The position numbers were made by a program, and so were the translations under genes. From the NCBI RefSeq assembly GCF_006438845.1, contig NZ_RCZJ01000004.1, positions 62,001 to 126,000 on the forward strand: 64,000 nucleotides of DNA, given 5' to 3'. Under the pieces are notes generated by a model. That model was not told where the DNA came from. It saw only the letters and a program-made list of their open reading frames with translations, and made no database searches. The stretch comes from Variovorax ginsengisoli (GTDB lineage: Bacteria; Pseudomonadota; Gammaproteobacteria; Burkholderiales; Burkholderiaceae_C). Shown piece after piece: positions 31,662 through 41,755 of the stretch; the first letter of the stretch is position 1; the number at the start of each line of letters is the position of its first letter.

Positions 31662-32906
31662 TCAAGCGCGCTTGAACACCAGCGTGCCGTTGGTGCCGCC
31701 GAAGCCGAAGTTGTTCTTGACTGCAACGTCGATCTTCAGGTCACGCGCTTCGTTGGCGCAGTAGTCCAGGTCGCACTCCGGATCCTGGTTGAAGATGTTG
31801 ATGGTCGGCGGACTCTTCTGATGATGCAGTGCGAGCACCGTGAAGACCGATTCGATGCCGCCAGCGCCGCCCAGCAGATGGCCGGTCATCGACTTGGTCG
31901 AATTCACCACCAGCTTCTTGGCGTGTGCGCCGAAGGTGTTCTTGATGGCATTGGTCTCGTTGACGTCACCGATCTGCGTCGATGTGCCGTGGGCGTTGAG
32001 GTACTGCACCTCGTCCGCGTTGACACCGGCGTTGGCCAGGGCCGAGGCCATCGACCGCTTCGGGCCATCGACGTTGGGCGCAGTCATGTGGTACGCGTCG
32101 GCGCTCATGCCGAAGCCGGAGACCTCGGCATAGATCTTGGCGCCACGTGCCTTGGCATGCTCGTATTCCTCCAGCACCACCACGCCGGCGCCTTCGCCCA
32201 GCACAAATCCGTCGCGGTCCTTGTCCCACGGGCGCGACGCAGTCTTCGGATCGTCGTTGCGCGTGGACAGCGCCCGAGCTGCGGCGAAGCCACCGATGCC
32301 GAGCGGCGAAACCGTCGATTCGGCACCGCCCGCGATCATCACGTCGGCATCGCCGTATTCGATCATCCGCGCCGAAAGCCCGATCGCATGCAGTCCGGTG
32401 GTGCAGGCAGTGACCACCGCAATGTTCGGCCCCTGAAAACCATACTTGATCGAGACGTGACCCGAAATCATGTTGATGATCGAAGCGGGTACGAAGAAGG
32501 GCGACACGCGGCGCGGGCCGCGGCTGACCAATTCAGCATGCGTGTTCTCGATCAGCGGCAAGCCGCCGATTCCCGAGCCGATGTTGCAACCGATGCGTGT
32601 CGCCTCCTCGGGCGAGAGCGCATCGTTGGTCTTGAGCCCGCTGTCTTGCACCGCCTGCATGGCGGCAGCCATCCCGAGATGGATGAAGCGATCCATATGG
32701 CGCGCTTCTTTTTCCGAGATGTATTGGGTGATGTCGAAACCTCGTACCTCGCCTGCGAACTTGCAGGCGAAGGGACTGGCATCGAAGGCCTGGATGGTGT
32801 CGATGCCCGAGTTTCCGGCCAACAGGTTGGCCCAGGATTCGGACACCGTGTTTCCAACAGGAGCGATGCAACCGAGCCCGGTCACGACGACGCGGCGTTT
32901 GGTCAT
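31662..32906 (-). CDS. fabF: 3-oxoacyl-[ACP] synthase II
   Basis: This 414-aa condensing enzyme elongates acyl-ACP. The catalytic Cys168 lies in [12 protein letters not shown], and the two histidines in [10 protein letters not shown] and [13 protein letters not shown]. Its N-terminus ([16 protein letters not shown]) is typical of FabF. It follows acpP on the same strand, and the YgfX-rpoE genes run on directly from it. Confidence 0.97.
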   Translation of the reverse strand: MTKRRVVVTGLGCIAPVGNTVSESWANLLAGNSGIDTIQAFDASPFACKFAGEVRGFDITQYISEKEARHMDRFIHLGMAAAMQAVQDSGLKTNDALSPEEATRIGCNIGSGIGGLPLIENTHAELVSRGPRRVSPFFVPASIINMISGHVSIKYGFQGPNIAVVTACTTGLHAIGLSARMIEYGDADVMIAGGAESTVSPLGIGGFAAARALSTRNDDPKTASRPWDKDRDGFVLGEGAGVVVLEEYEHAKARGAKIYAEVSGFGMSADAYHMTAPNVDGPKRSMASALANAGVNADEVQYLNAHGTSTQIGDVNETNAIKNTFGAHAKKLVVNSTKSMTGHLLGGAGGIESVFTVLALHHQKSPPTINIFNQDPECDLDYCANEARDLKIDVAVKNNFGFGGTNGTLVFKRA

Positions 32907-33002
32907 GCCGGCAAACCTTTCTGGGGAAGCATGGAAGTCCTTACGCAGCCCGTGCGACGCAGACGCGCCGCAGACCGAAGTGGAAAATCCATGCGCGGCC
33001 GA

Positions 33003-33287
<285 letters not shown>

Positions 33288-33342
33288 TCAGGCCCAGGCG
33301 ATTTGCCTCATGGACCTTACGGAAACGAATTGCGCGATGCGC

Positions 33343-34086
33343 CTACATGTGCATGCCGCCGTTGACGTGCAATTCTTGCCCCGTCACGTAGCCTGCCTGG
33401 GGTGATGCGAGGTAGGCCACGGCGTGCGCGATGTCTGCAGGTTTGCCCAGATGACCCAGCGGGATCTGCGAGAGCAGCGCCTGTTGCTGCGCTTCGGGCA
33501 AGCTGGCGGTCATGTCGGTTTCGATAAAGCCCGGTGCGACGCAATTGACTGTGATGTTGCGACTGCCGAGTTCGCGCGCGAGGGCGCGCGTCATGCCGGC
33601 GACGCCGGCCTTGGCGGCGGCGTAGTTGGCTTGGCCCGCGTTGCCCGCAGCACCGACCACGCTGGTGATGCTGATGATGCGACCGTAGCGCTGCTTCATC
33701 ATCGGACGAATGGCGGCGCGCGAGAGCCGGAACACCGCCTTGAGGTTGGTGTCGATCACCGCGTCCCAATCGTCGTCCTTCAAGCGCATCGCCAACATGT
33801 CGCGCGTGATGCCGGCGTTGTTGACGACCACATGCAGACCACCGTAAGCCTTGACGATCTCGTCGACCAGCGCGTCGAGCGCTGCGCCGTCGTTCACGTT
33901 CATTGCACGGCCTCGGCCATCGAACGCGCCCAGGGCGGTCGTGATCTTCTGCGCGCTCTCGTCGGTGGTGCCGGTGCCAATGACCTTCAGTCCGCGTTGA
34001 GCGAGTTCAAGCGCGATCGCTGCGCCGATGCCGCGCGATGCGCCAGTCACCAGTGCAATCTGGCCTTCGAATTTTGGGATGCTCAT
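33343..34086 (-). CDS. fabG: 3-oxoacyl-[ACP] reductase
   Basis: This 247-aa short-chain dehydrogenase reduces 3-ketoacyl-ACP with NADPH. It has the nucleotide-binding TGASRGIGAAIA, NNAGITRD, the catalytic Ser in SITSVVGAAGNAGQ and YAAAKAGVAG with the catalytic Tyr/Lys. The C-terminus VTGQELHVNGGMHM is typical. The start overlaps the fabD stop by 4 nt. Confidence 0.97.
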   Translation of the reverse strand: MSIPKFEGQIALVTGASRGIGAAIALELAQRGLKVIGTGTTDESAQKITTALGAFDGRGRAMNVNDGAALDALVDEIVKAYGGLHVVVNNAGITRDMLAMRLKDDDWDAVIDTNLKAVFRLSRAAIRPMMKQRYGRIISITSVVGAAGNAGQANYAAAKAGVAGMTRALARELGSRNITVNCVAPGFIETDMTASLPEAQQQALLSQIPLGHLGKPADIAHAVAYLASPQAGYVTGQELHVNGGMHM

Positions 34087-35039
34087 GGCGTGTTCAGCAA
34101 TTGACGTGTTTCGGCGAGCGTCGCCGGATCGTAGACCGATGCCGCGATAAGTTCAGGGACGACACGCTTGACCATGCCGGTCAATACCCGCCCCGGCCCG
34201 CATTCGATCACTGCGGTCACGCCGCGCGCCTGGAGCGCCTGCACGCTTTCGACCCAGCGCACCGGGCCCGCGGCCTGGCGCACCAGCGCATCGCGGATGC
34301 GATCGGGCTCGACCTCGACCGCTACGTCGATGTTGTTCAGAACGGCGATCTGTGGCTCCGCGAATTCAACCGATGCGAGTTTTTCGCGCAGCGCCTCGGC
34401 GGCCGGACGCATCAGGCTCGAGTGGAACGGCGCCGACACCGGAAGCGGCAGCGCTCGCTTGGCACCCTGCGCCTTGAGCACTTCGCAGGCCTTGTCGACG
34501 GCAGCCTTGCTGCCCGCGATGACGGTCTGCATCGGATCGTTGAAATTGACGGCCTCGACCACCTCCGCGCTGTCGGCGCCGAACGATGCCGTGACTTCGG
34601 CACAGCCCGCCACGACCTTGTCGGCGGGCATGCCCAGCACCGCCGCCATGGCACCGACACCGACCGGCACCGCCTGCTGCATGGCCTGGGCACGGAAGCG
34701 CACGAGCGGGGCCGCCTGCGCCAGCGTCAAGGCACCCGCAGCGACCAGCGCCGAGTACTCGCCGAGCGAATGACCGGCCACCACCGATGGCTTGGCGCCA
34801 CCCTCGGCCAGCCAGGCACGCCAGGCTGCGACGCCGGCGACCAGCATCACCGGCTGCGTGTTGGTCGTCAGCGCCAGCGCCTCCTTCGGGCCGTTCCGAA
34901 TCAGCGAGGCCAGGTCTTCGTCCAACGCGTCAGAGGCCTCGCGAAGGGTTTCGGCCACGGCAGGATGTCCAGCCCATGCGTCGAGCATGCCGACAGCCTG
35001 CGAACCCTGGCCGGGAAAAACGAATGCGAATGAAGTCAT
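34083..35039 (-). CDS. fabD: Malonyl-CoA:ACP transacylase
   Basis: This 318-aa enzyme loads malonyl groups onto AcpP. The nucleophile Ser lies in VVAGHSLGEYSALVAAG, and FVFPGQGSQAVGML and the catalytic His in PFHSSLM are intact. ATG 35039 gives the normal N-terminus; an upstream start would add about 16 residues. It is followed by fabG with a 4-nt overlap. Confidence 0.97.
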   Translation of the reverse strand: MTSFAFVFPGQGSQAVGMLDAWAGHPAVAETLREASDALDEDLASLIRNGPKEALALTTNTQPVMLVAGVAAWRAWLAEGGAKPSVVAGHSLGEYSALVAAGALTLAQAAPLVRFRAQAMQQAVPVGVGAMAAVLGMPADKVVAGCAEVTASFGADSAEVVEAVNFNDPMQTVIAGSKAAVDKACEVLKAQGAKRALPLPVSAPFHSSLMRPAAEALREKLASVEFAEPQIAVLNNIDVAVEVEPDRIRDALVRQAAGPVRWVESVQALQARGVTAVIECGPGRVLTGMVKRVVPELIAASVYDPATLAETRQLLNTP

Positions 35040-35091
35040 GGTGTCGTGTATGTCGGTGGCGCAACGGTGCCCGGTACGGGCGCGCATTGCG

Positions 35092-36069
35092 TCAGAGGGT
35101 CAGGAGCACGGCGCCCCAGGTGAAGCCACCGCCCACGCCCTCGAGCATGACGGTATCGCCCTTCTTCACCTTGCCGCTGCGAACCGACTCATCGAGCGCG
35201 AGCGGAATGGATGCCGCCGACGTGTTGCCGTGGTCGTGCACGGTCACCACCAGTTTCTCCAATGGCACCTTCAGCTTCTTGGCCGTGCCTTCCATGATGC
35301 GAATGTTGGCCTGGTGCGGAATCAGCCAGTCGATGTCGGCCTCGGTCTTGCCAGCCTTCGCCAAGGTGTTGCGGGCCGCGTCTTCCAGCACCCGCACGGC
35401 CAGCTTGAAAACCGCCTGTCCGTCCATGTGAAGCAATGGCGTGCCCAGCACCTTGCCACCCGAGACTTGCCCCGGCACGCAGAGAATGCCGACATGCTTG
35501 CCATCGGCATGCAGATCGCTTGCCAAAATGCCGGGCTCGTCGCTGGCCTCGAGCACCACCGCGCCGGCGCCGTCGCCAAACAGGACGCAGGTCGTGCGAT
35601 CGTCGAAATCAAGAATGCGGGAGAACACTTCGGCGCCCACGACCAGGGCGCAACGCGCGCTTCCGGTCTTGATCAGTGCGTCGGCCACCGTGAGCGCGTA
35701 GACGAAGCCGCTGCACACCGCCTGCACATCGAATGCCGGGCAGCCTGCGATGCCCAGTTTGTGCTGGAGGATGGCGGCCGAAGACGGAAACACCATGTCG
35801 GGCGTAGACGTCGCGACGACGATCAGGTCGACCTCGCTGGCCTGGCGACCCGCCGCCTCGAGGGCACGGGTCGACGCTTCCAGCGCCAAGTCGCTGCTGG
35901 TCACATCCGGTGCGGCGAAGTGCCGGGCCCGGATGCCCGTTCGTTCGACGATCCATTGGTCGGACGTTTCGATGCCGCGTTGGGCAAGCTCGCGTGCCAG
36001 GTCGTCGTTGGTCACGCGACGTGGCGGAAGAAAGCTACCGGTTCCGGTGATGCGAGAAAAGGGTGTCAT
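35092..36069 (-). CDS. fabH: 3-oxoacyl-[ACP] synthase III
   Basis: This 325-aa enzyme starts fatty-acid synthesis by condensing acetyl-CoA with malonyl-ACP. The catalytic Cys lies in [14 protein letters not shown], His in [12 protein letters not shown] and Asn in [33 protein letters not shown] is the usual N-terminus. The start ATG shares a base with the plsX stop (TGATG), so translation is coupled to plsX. Confidence 0.97.
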   Translation of the reverse strand: MTPFSRITGTGSFLPPRRVTNDDLARELAQRGIETSDQWIVERTGIRARHFAAPDVTSSDLALEASTRALEAAGRQASEVDLIVVATSTPDMVFPSSAAILQHKLGIAGCPAFDVQAVCSGFVYALTVADALIKTGSARCALVVGAEVFSRILDFDDRTTCVLFGDGAGAVVLEASDEPGILASDLHADGKHVGILCVPGQVSGGKVLGTPLLHMDGQAVFKLAVRVLEDAARNTLAKAGKTEADIDWLIPHQANIRIMEGTAKKLKVPLEKLVVTVHDHGNTSAASIPLALDESVRSGKVKKGDTVMLEGVGGGFTWGAVLLTL

Positions 36070-37157
36070 CAAACGTGGAGCGAAGCGGCATCGGCCGGCG
36101 CCGCCGATTGCGGCCGCGCGAGCAGCGGCGCGGCGTGGGCGATGCGGGCCCGCACGCGATCGAGCAGGTTGTTGCGAGCGGCATCATAAGCGCGATCCAG
36201 CGCGTATCCGAAAGCCACGTCGTCTGCTGAACCGTGGCTCTTGAAGACCAATCCGCGCAGACCCAGCAACGCTGCACCGTTATACCGACGATGGTCGAGA
36301 CGCTTTTTGAGCGCTTTTAGAACCGGATAAGACACGATCGCTGCAAACTTGCTGAAAAGACCGTTCGAATACTCGATCTTCAAGAAGTCCACGATCATCG
36401 ACGCAACGCCTTCCGTGGCTTTGAGCGTGATGTTGCCGACGAAGCCGTCGCACACGACGATGTCGGTCGTGCCTTTGAAGATGTCATTGCCTTCCACGTT
36501 GCCGTAGAAGTTGAGAACATTCGATTTGGCTGCCGTTCGAAGCAGCAAGCTGGCTTTTTTGATCGTTTCGCTGCCCTTGATGGCCTCTTCTCCCACATTG
36601 AGCAGACCGACCGTCGGCGATTCGTCGCCCGTCAAGGCAGACACGAGCGCCGAGCCCAAGACGGCAAACTGGAGCAGGTCCTCGGCATCGCAATCGACGT
36701 TCGCTCCCAGGTCCAACACCGTGGTGGCACCGCCCTTGATGTTGGGCAGTTGGGGCGCGATAGCGGGGCGGTCAATGCCGTCCAGAGTCTTGAGCAGGTA
36801 ACGGGCGATCGCCATCAGTGCGCCGGTATTCCCGGCGGATACGGCAGCCTGGGCCGCACCATCCTTGACCTGCTGGATGGCCACGCGCATCGAAGAATCC
36901 TTCTTCTTGCGCAGTGCGATCTCGATCGGGTCGTCCATGGCCACGACCTCGGTCGCCGGAACGATGCGCGCGCGTTCGTGCGAAAACTCACCAAGTGCGG
37001 CGGACGTGCCGACCAGAAGCAACGAAGCCTGGGGGTGACGCTCCAAGAAAGCACGGCACGCCGTCAAGGTGACGCGGGGTCCGTGGTCGCCACCCATGCA
37101 ATCCACGGCGATCGTGATTGCGGCGGGCGCGGGAGCGAGGGAAGGAGAGCTGACCAT
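36069..37157 (-). CDS. plsX: Phosphate acyltransferase PlsX
   Basis: This 362-aa peripheral enzyme converts acyl-ACP to acyl-phosphate for phospholipid synthesis. It shows [16 protein letters not shown], the [14 protein letters not shown] region, [19 protein letters not shown] and [11 protein letters not shown]. The ATG at 37157 has no Shine-Dalgarno-like sequence. The 3' arm and U-rich tail of a strong hairpin occupy the space immediately before it, which suggests structural control. Confidence 0.96.
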   Translation of the reverse strand: MVSSPSLAPAPAAITIAVDCMGGDHGPRVTLTACRAFLERHPQASLLLVGTSAALGEFSHERARIVPATEVVAMDDPIEIALRKKKDSSMRVAIQQVKDGAAQAAVSAGNTGALMAIARYLLKTLDGIDRPAIAPQLPNIKGGATTVLDLGANVDCDAEDLLQFAVLGSALVSALTGDESPTVGLLNVGEEAIKGSETIKKASLLLRTAAKSNVLNFYGNVEGNDIFKGTTDIVVCDGFVGNITLKATEGVASMIVDFLKIEYSNGLFSKFAAIVSYPVLKALKKRLDHRRYNGAALLGLRGLVFKSHGSADDVAFGYALDRAYDAARNNLLDRVRARIAHAAPLLARPQSAAPADAASLHV

Positions 37158-37165
37158 CAAAACAA

Positions 37166-37200
37166 AGGCCCGACGCTACAGGAGAAGTAGCTTCGGGCCT
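37166..37200 (-). terminator. Terminator-like hairpin between rpmF and plsX
   Basis: Read leftward, AGGCCCGA and TCGGGCCT plus GCTAC/GTAGC form a 13-bp stem with one internal mismatch around a 7-nt loop. It is followed by TTTGTTTTG and then the plsX ATG at 37157. It would terminate part of the transcription after rpmF and lower plsX-fab expression relative to the ribosomal protein. Confidence 0.7.
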
Positions 37201-37218
37201 CAGCCTTGGATTGGAAGA

Positions 37219-37401
37219 TCAGGAATCCGACTTGGTTTTCAGAACCTTGCGGCCACGGTAAAAACCGTTAGGGCTGATGTGGTGACGCAGGTGCGTTTCA
37301 CCGGTGGTCGGCTCCACGGCGATGCCGGGAACGACGAGCGCATTGTGCGAACGGTGCATGCCGCGCTTGGAGGGCGACTTCTTGTTTTGTTGAACGGCCA
37401 T
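37219..37401 (-). CDS. rpmF: 50S ribosomal protein L32
   Basis: This 60-aa basic protein begins [19 protein letters not shown] and has [21 protein letters not shown], both typical of L32. The rpmF-plsX-fab linkage is widespread and links ribosome and membrane synthesis. A strong promoter (37503-37531) lies upstream on the same strand. Confidence 0.98.
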   Translation of the reverse strand: MAVQQNKKSPSKRGMHRSHNALVVPGIAVEPTTGETHLRHHISPNGFYRGRKVLKTKSDS

Positions 37402-37502
37402 GATGGCTCCTGCAATTCGGTTGGGTGAGCGGGCAAGCGGGGCGGCACTGACGCGATCGCGAGAAGCAAAAGCAATCGATGGCGGCGCGCGCGAAGCCCA
37501 CG

Positions 37503-37531
37503 ATTATAGCGCGTCGCTTTCGATATGCCAA
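37503..37531 (-). promoter_or_regulatory. Strong sigma-70 promoter for rpmF-plsX-fab
   Basis: On the minus strand TTGGCA (complement of 37526-37531) and a perfect TATAAT (complement of 37503-37508) are spaced by exactly 17 nt. The start of transcription would be about 95 nt before rpmF, in the 163-nt gap after DUF177. It is among the best promoter matches in the window. Confidence 0.75.
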
Positions 37532-37564
37532 AAAGGCGGCTTCGCAGGTTGTGCAGACCCGCAG

Positions 37565-38107
37565 CTACTTCCGTGGCTTGAGCGTTCCGAGCACAGCGAA
37601 AGGGTTGGGCCGCGCAGCGCTGGCCTCTTCGAAATCCGGGTCTACAGCGAACAACTGCACAGGCTCGGGGCACACGTCGTGCCGCGGTGTCACGGGGATT
37701 TCCATCAAAAGCTCGTCCTCGATGAGACCCTTCAGGTCGAAATCGCGTGCAGCGACCAAGACATCCTCGTCCGCCTCCTCGTCTTCGACGGCTGCGGCCT
37801 CCTCGTCGGAGGCGAAGCGAAACCAGCGATCGACCGTCAACGCCAAGGGCACCGCCGTCAAACAGCGCTGGCAAACGAAAGGCAGGGTCGTCTCGACATG
37901 CAGGTGCAGCCACGCGACCGGCGCGCCGTCGCTGCCGGTTCGGTTTTCCCCAATCGCTGTCCATGCCACATGGTCACCGGGCTCGGCACCTGCCAGTTCT
38001 GCGCTCAGCCGTTCATAGCTTGCGACGGGATCGGTGCCGGACAGGGAAGCGGATTCTTCGGCGAAGCCGATCACATCGAGGCGGGAAGGCGCGAATTCTC
38101 TTTTCAT
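37565..38107 (-). CDS. DUF177 (YceD) family protein, 23S rRNA accumulation
   Basis: This 180-aa protein of the YceD family has CQRCLTAVPLALTVD near the middle, an acidic loop (AAAVEDEEADEDVLV) and LKGLIEDELLMEIPVTPRH. E. coli YceD and its plastid homologue are needed for 23S rRNA accumulation. Position directly before rpmF is conserved in many bacteria. ATG 38107 was chosen because it puts the N-terminus at the family's usual start (KREFAPSRLDV). Confidence 0.88.
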   Translation of the reverse strand: MKREFAPSRLDVIGFAEESASLSGTDPVASYERLSAELAGAEPGDHVAWTAIGENRTGSDGAPVAWLHLHVETTLPFVCQRCLTAVPLALTVDRWFRFASDEEAAAVEDEEADEDVLVAARDFDLKGLIEDELLMEIPVTPRHDVCPEPVQLFAVDPDFEEASAARPNPFAVLGTLKPRK

Positions 38108-38144
38108 CGCGGCCAGTCTAAACCGGTCACGCACAATCAGGCCC

Positions 38145-38726
38145 ATGCAACGCCCGCTGATCCTTGCCTCCACCTCGCCCTACCGGCGCGAACTGCTCCA
38201 ACGCCTCCGCCTGCCCTTCGACGTGGTCTCACCCGAAGTCGACGAAACCCCGCTTCCCGGCGAAACGCCACAGTCGCTGGCGCAGCGGCTGGCTCTGGCC
38301 AAGGCGCATGCGGTGGCGGCGCGTTTTCCCGATGCCGTGGTGATCGGCTCCGACCAGGTCGCCGACCTGGACGGCGAACCTTTGGGCAAGCCGGGCGACC
38401 ACGCGCGCGCGACCACTCAGTTGCAGCGGATGCGTGGTCGCGCGCTGATCTTCCAGACCGCCGTGGCGGTCGTGTGCGGCGCGAGCGGATTTTCGTCACA
38501 CGACATCGCCCGCGTGCGGGTGGTGTTCCGGCCCTTGAGCGACGAGGCGATCGACGCATATCTGCGCGCTGAAACGCCTTACGACTGCGCCGGCAGCGCC
38601 AAGAGCGAAGGGCTGGGCATCGCCCTGCTCGACGCGATCGACAGCGACGACCCGACCGCGCTCGTCGGGCTGCCGCTGATTCGCACCTGCCGCATGCTGC
38701 GCGCCGCCGGCGTGACACTGCTGTGA
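38145..38726 (+). CDS. Maf/YceF nucleoside triphosphate pyrophosphatase
   Basis: This 193-aa Maf protein begins LILASTSPYRRELLQRL and has the catalytic VIGSDQVADLDGEPLGKPG and AETPYDCAGSAKSEGLG. The DCAGSAKSEG form fits the YceF subfamily, which hydrolyses modified NTPs such as 7-methyl-GTP. It is divergent from DUF177, and its stop overlaps the GTG start of the following methylase gene. Confidence 0.93.
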   Translation: MQRPLILASTSPYRRELLQRLRLPFDVVSPEVDETPLPGETPQSLAQRLALAKAHAVAARFPDAVVIGSDQVADLDGEPLGKPGDHARATTQLQRMRGRALIFQTAVAVVCGASGFSSHDIARVRVVFRPLSDEAIDAYLRAETPYDCAGSAKSEGLGIALLDAIDSDDPTALVGLPLIRTCRMLRAAGVTLL

Positions 38727-39499
38727 GCACGTCCGTCACCGTCGCGCGCGGCAAGCTGTACCTCGTGCCCGCGCCGCTCGATTTCGGCTGCGACGTGCAA
38801 GCGCCGTTGCAGCACGCCCTGCCGCTGGGCACGCTACAGGCCGCCGCCGGCATCACGCACTGGATTTGCGAGAACGCGAAGTCCGCACGCGCCTATCTCA
38901 AGCGCATCGACGCGGTCGTGCCACTCGCCACCACCTTGCAGACCCAGCAGATCCAGGAACTGCCGCGCGAAGTGCACAAGAAGGGTGACCACGCCGGCCA
39001 ATTCGACGCCCGACCTCTGCTCGATGCCGCGCTGCAGGGCCACGACATCGGCCTGCTCAGCGAAGCCGGCATGCCGGCGGTGGCCGACCCCGGTTCGTCG
39101 GTGGCGCGCGCCGCACACGACCTCGGCATCGAAGTGGTGGCACTCACCGGCCCGGTGTCCCTGCTGCTCGCGCTGGCCGCGAGCGGTTTGAACGGCCAGA
39201 ACTTCGCCTTCGTCGGCTACCTGCCGCAGGATGCCGAGGGCCGCACCCAGCGCATCCGCGAACTGGAAACGCTGGCCTTGCGAACCGGCCAGACCCAGCT
39301 CTTCATCGAGACGCCCTATCGCAACGCAGTGCTTCTCCACGCCCTGACGCAAACCTTGCAGCACCACACGCGGCTCGCCGTCGCACGCGGTCTGACGCTC
39401 GCGAGTGCGAGCGTGCGCAGCGACACGGTCAAGGGATGGCGGGCGCGCGCGCTCGCCGTTGACGAGCGCTTGCCTGCCGTGTTTGCGATCGGCCGCTGA
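38723..39499 (+). CDS. RsmI-like SAM-dependent (tetrapyrrole-type) methylase
   Basis: This 258-aa protein resembles RsmI, the 16S rRNA C1402 2'-O-methylase: LYLVPAPLDFG at the start, LLSEAGMPAVADPGSSVARAAH (SAM site, abbreviated SEAGMPAVADPG), VVALTGPVSLLLALAASG and FIETPYRNAVLL. The first glycine-rich motif is modified relative to true RsmI, which begins LYVVATPIGN, and it is shorter. It is likely a paralogue with an unknown target. The GTG start overlaps the maf stop by 4 nt. Confidence 0.82.
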   Translation: MSTSVTVARGKLYLVPAPLDFGCDVQAPLQHALPLGTLQAAAGITHWICENAKSARAYLKRIDAVVPLATTLQTQQIQELPREVHKKGDHAGQFDARPLLDAALQGHDIGLLSEAGMPAVADPGSSVARAAHDLGIEVVALTGPVSLLLALAASGLNGQNFAFVGYLPQDAEGRTQRIRELETLALRTGQTQLFIETPYRNAVLLHALTQTLQHHTRLAVARGLTLASASVRSDTVKGWRARALAVDERLPAVFAIGR

Positions 39500-39501
39500 A
39501 G

Positions 39502-40644
39502 GTGGTCTCCGCACCGCCGCCGGCCGCCCAATGGGCCTCGCGCGCGCAGTTCTTCTGCTCCGGCTTCATCTTTGCGACCTGGGGTGTGCACATTCCGACG
39601 GTGAAGGTGCACTACGGCATCGACGAGGCGCAACTGGGCCTGGCCATGTTGGCCGCAGGCGCGGGTGCGCTCATGGGGCTCACGCGTGCCAGCCGCTGGA
39701 TCGGGCGCCACGGCGCGCGGCGCGTCGGCGCCCTGTGCGGCGCGATCTATGCGCTGCTGCTCGCCGGGCTGATCGCGATGCCGAACTACGCGGCGCTGCT
39801 GGGCCTGCTGTGCCTGTTCGGTGTCGTCACCAGCGTGTTCGACGTGGCGATCAACACCGAAGCCGCACAACTCGAACTGCTGTGCGATCGCCCCCTGATG
39901 AGCGGCATGCACGGCATGTTCAGCCTGGGCGGGATGGCCGGCGCGCTCGGTGGCAGCGCCATGCTCGCCGGTGGCCTGCTGCCGCAACCGCACCTGCTCC
40001 TGGTGGCTGGGGCCATGGCGCTGTCGATCGGCCTGGCCGCGCGGTTCATGCTGCCGAAGCCAGGATCGACTGCCACGTCGGCCGATGCCGGCTTTCGCCT
40101 GCCGCGCGGCGTGCTCGCCGTGCTGGGCGGCCTGGCGGCCCTCGGGCTGATCGCCGAAGGTGCCATCTACGATTGGAGCGTTCTCTATCTGCATCAGGAA
40201 CTGGGCAGTCCCCAGCCGCAGGCGGCGCTGGCGTATGGCAGTTTCTCCGGCGCCATGGCGGCTGCGCGTTTTGGCGGCGACGCGTTGCGTGCGCGCTTCG
40301 CGCCGGCTCGGCTGCTGCGCGGCAGTGCGCTTCTGGCATCGGCCGCTATGGCGCTCGTGCTGTGGACCGACACGCCTTGGCTGGCGCTGCTGGGATTTGC
40401 CGGCGTGGGTGTCGGCTTTGCAAACGTCGTGCCGATTCTTTTCGCCGCTTCGGCCCGCGTGCCCGGCGTAGCCCCCGCGCAGGGCATCGCTGCCGTCTCT
40501 GCTGCCGCCTACCTGGGATTCATGGCCGGGCCGCCGCTCATCGGTTTCCTGGCACGCGTCAGCTCGTTGACACTGGCGCTCGGGATGGTCGTGATCTTCG
40601 CCTTGGCGCTCGCCGCTGCAGCGCGGCGCGCCGATCCGCGTTGA
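39502..40644 (+). CDS. MFS transporter, YbjJ-like
   Basis: This 380-aa protein has about 11-12 hydrophobic helices, an N-terminal FFCSGFIFATWGVHIPTVK, the cytoplasmic loop RASRWIGRHGARRVGAL after helix 2, and GMHGMFSLGGMAGALGG. This pattern fits the sugar/drug MFS group that includes E. coli YbjJ. The substrate is not evident. It starts with GTG 2 nt after the methylase stop and converges on sppA. Confidence 0.8.
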   Translation: MVSAPPPAAQWASRAQFFCSGFIFATWGVHIPTVKVHYGIDEAQLGLAMLAAGAGALMGLTRASRWIGRHGARRVGALCGAIYALLLAGLIAMPNYAALLGLLCLFGVVTSVFDVAINTEAAQLELLCDRPLMSGMHGMFSLGGMAGALGGSAMLAGGLLPQPHLLLVAGAMALSIGLAARFMLPKPGSTATSADAGFRLPRGVLAVLGGLAALGLIAEGAIYDWSVLYLHQELGSPQPQAALAYGSFSGAMAAARFGGDALRARFAPARLLRGSALLASAAMALVLWTDTPWLALLGFAGVGVGFANVVPILFAASARVPGVAPAQGIAAVSAAAYLGFMAGPPLIGFLARVSSLTLALGMVVIFALALAAAARRADPR

Positions 40645-40651
40645 ACCAGCT

Positions 40652-41692
40652 TCAGCGCAGCGCAGGCACGCTGCGCAGGGCGCGCACCGACGCGTCACCC
40701 ATCGCCGCGCCGAACTTCTTGGCCAGCTTTTCCGCCACGTTGTCGCGGCGCGTGTAGTCGATGACTTCCTCGGCCTTGATCACCTCGCGGGCGACGAAAT
40801 CGACGTTGCCGATCTGGTCGGCCAGACCGAGTTGCACAGCTTCCTGGCCGCTCCAGAACAGACCGCTGAACAAGCCCGGCGTGTCGAGCTTGAGGCGATC
40901 ACCGCGACCGACCTTCACCACATCGATGAACTGCTTGTGGATCTGGTCGAGCATCTGCTGCGCGTGCGCGCGCTGCGCCTCGTTCACCGGGCTGAAAGGG
41001 TCGAGAAAGCCCTTGTTCTCGCCGGCTGTCAGAAGTCGCCTCTCGACGCCGAGCTTTTCCATGGTGCCGGTGAAGCCGAAGCCATCCATCAGCACGCCGA
41101 TGCTGCCCACGATGCTGGCCTTGTCGACGTAAACCTTGTCCGTCGCCGCTGCGATGTAGTACGCGGCCGAAGCGCACGTTTCCTCGACGACCGCGTACAC
41201 GGGCTTGTTGTGCTTGGCCTTCAGGCGCTTGATCTCGTCGTTGATGATGCCGGCCTGCACCGGGCTGCCACCCGGCGAATTGATCAAGAGCACCACGCCT
41301 TTCGCGCCGGCATCCTCGAAGGCGGTCTTCATGGCGGCCACCACGAATTCGGCGCTGGCGTCCGCGCCATTGGCGATTTCACCCTTGATTTCGACAACCG
41401 CGGTGTGCGGCGTGGTGGTGGCGGTGCTCGGCGCGGCCCGCGACATGGCGAGCCACACCAGGAAGATGAAGAAGGCGAGCCAGCCGAGACGCACGAAGGT
41501 CTTCCAGCGGCGGGTGGCGCGCTGCTCGCGCAACGAAGCGAAGGCAAGCTTCTCGAGAGTGGCCCGCTCCCAGCCGGGTTGCGAAGTAGGGTCGTTCTTG
41601 GCCATGGTGTTTGGGGATTGCTCGGAGGAAAGCGGCGCCGGGCGCTCGAAGGGCTCGAAACCCTGAGGTTCCGTGCGGGTGGGGTCGGTCAT
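40652..41692 (-). CDS. sppA: SppA-type signal peptide peptidase (S49)
   Basis: This 346-aa single-domain S49 peptidase has one transmembrane helix near residues 67-85 (LGWLAFFIFLVWLAMSRA) and the periplasmic protease domain. VVLLINSPGGSPVQAG precedes the nucleophile Ser in TCASAAYYIAAATDKVY, and the general base Lys region follows in the family order. It digests cleaved signal peptides. It is the last gene of the rluC-gph-Rieske-sppA run and converges on the MFS gene with 7 nt between stops. Confidence 0.92.
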   Translation of the reverse strand: MTDPTRTEPQGFEPFERPAPLSSEQSPNTMAKNDPTSQPGWERATLEKLAFASLREQRATRRWKTFVRLGWLAFFIFLVWLAMSRAAPSTATTTPHTAVVEIKGEIANGADASAEFVVAAMKTAFEDAGAKGVVLLINSPGGSPVQAGIINDEIKRLKAKHNKPVYAVVEETCASAAYYIAAATDKVYVDKASIVGSIGVLMDGFGFTGTMEKLGVERRLLTAGENKGFLDPFSPVNEAQRAHAQQMLDQIHKQFIDVVKVGRGDRLKLDTPGLFSGLFWSGQEAVQLGLADQIGNVDFVAREVIKAEEVIDYTRRDNVAEKLAKKFGAAMGDASVRALRSVPALR

Positions 41693-41755
41693 GTCGTTGG
41701 AGCGCAGCGCGCGTCGGGCGGTCGCTGCAAAGTGGAAACGGGGGGGTGGGACGTC

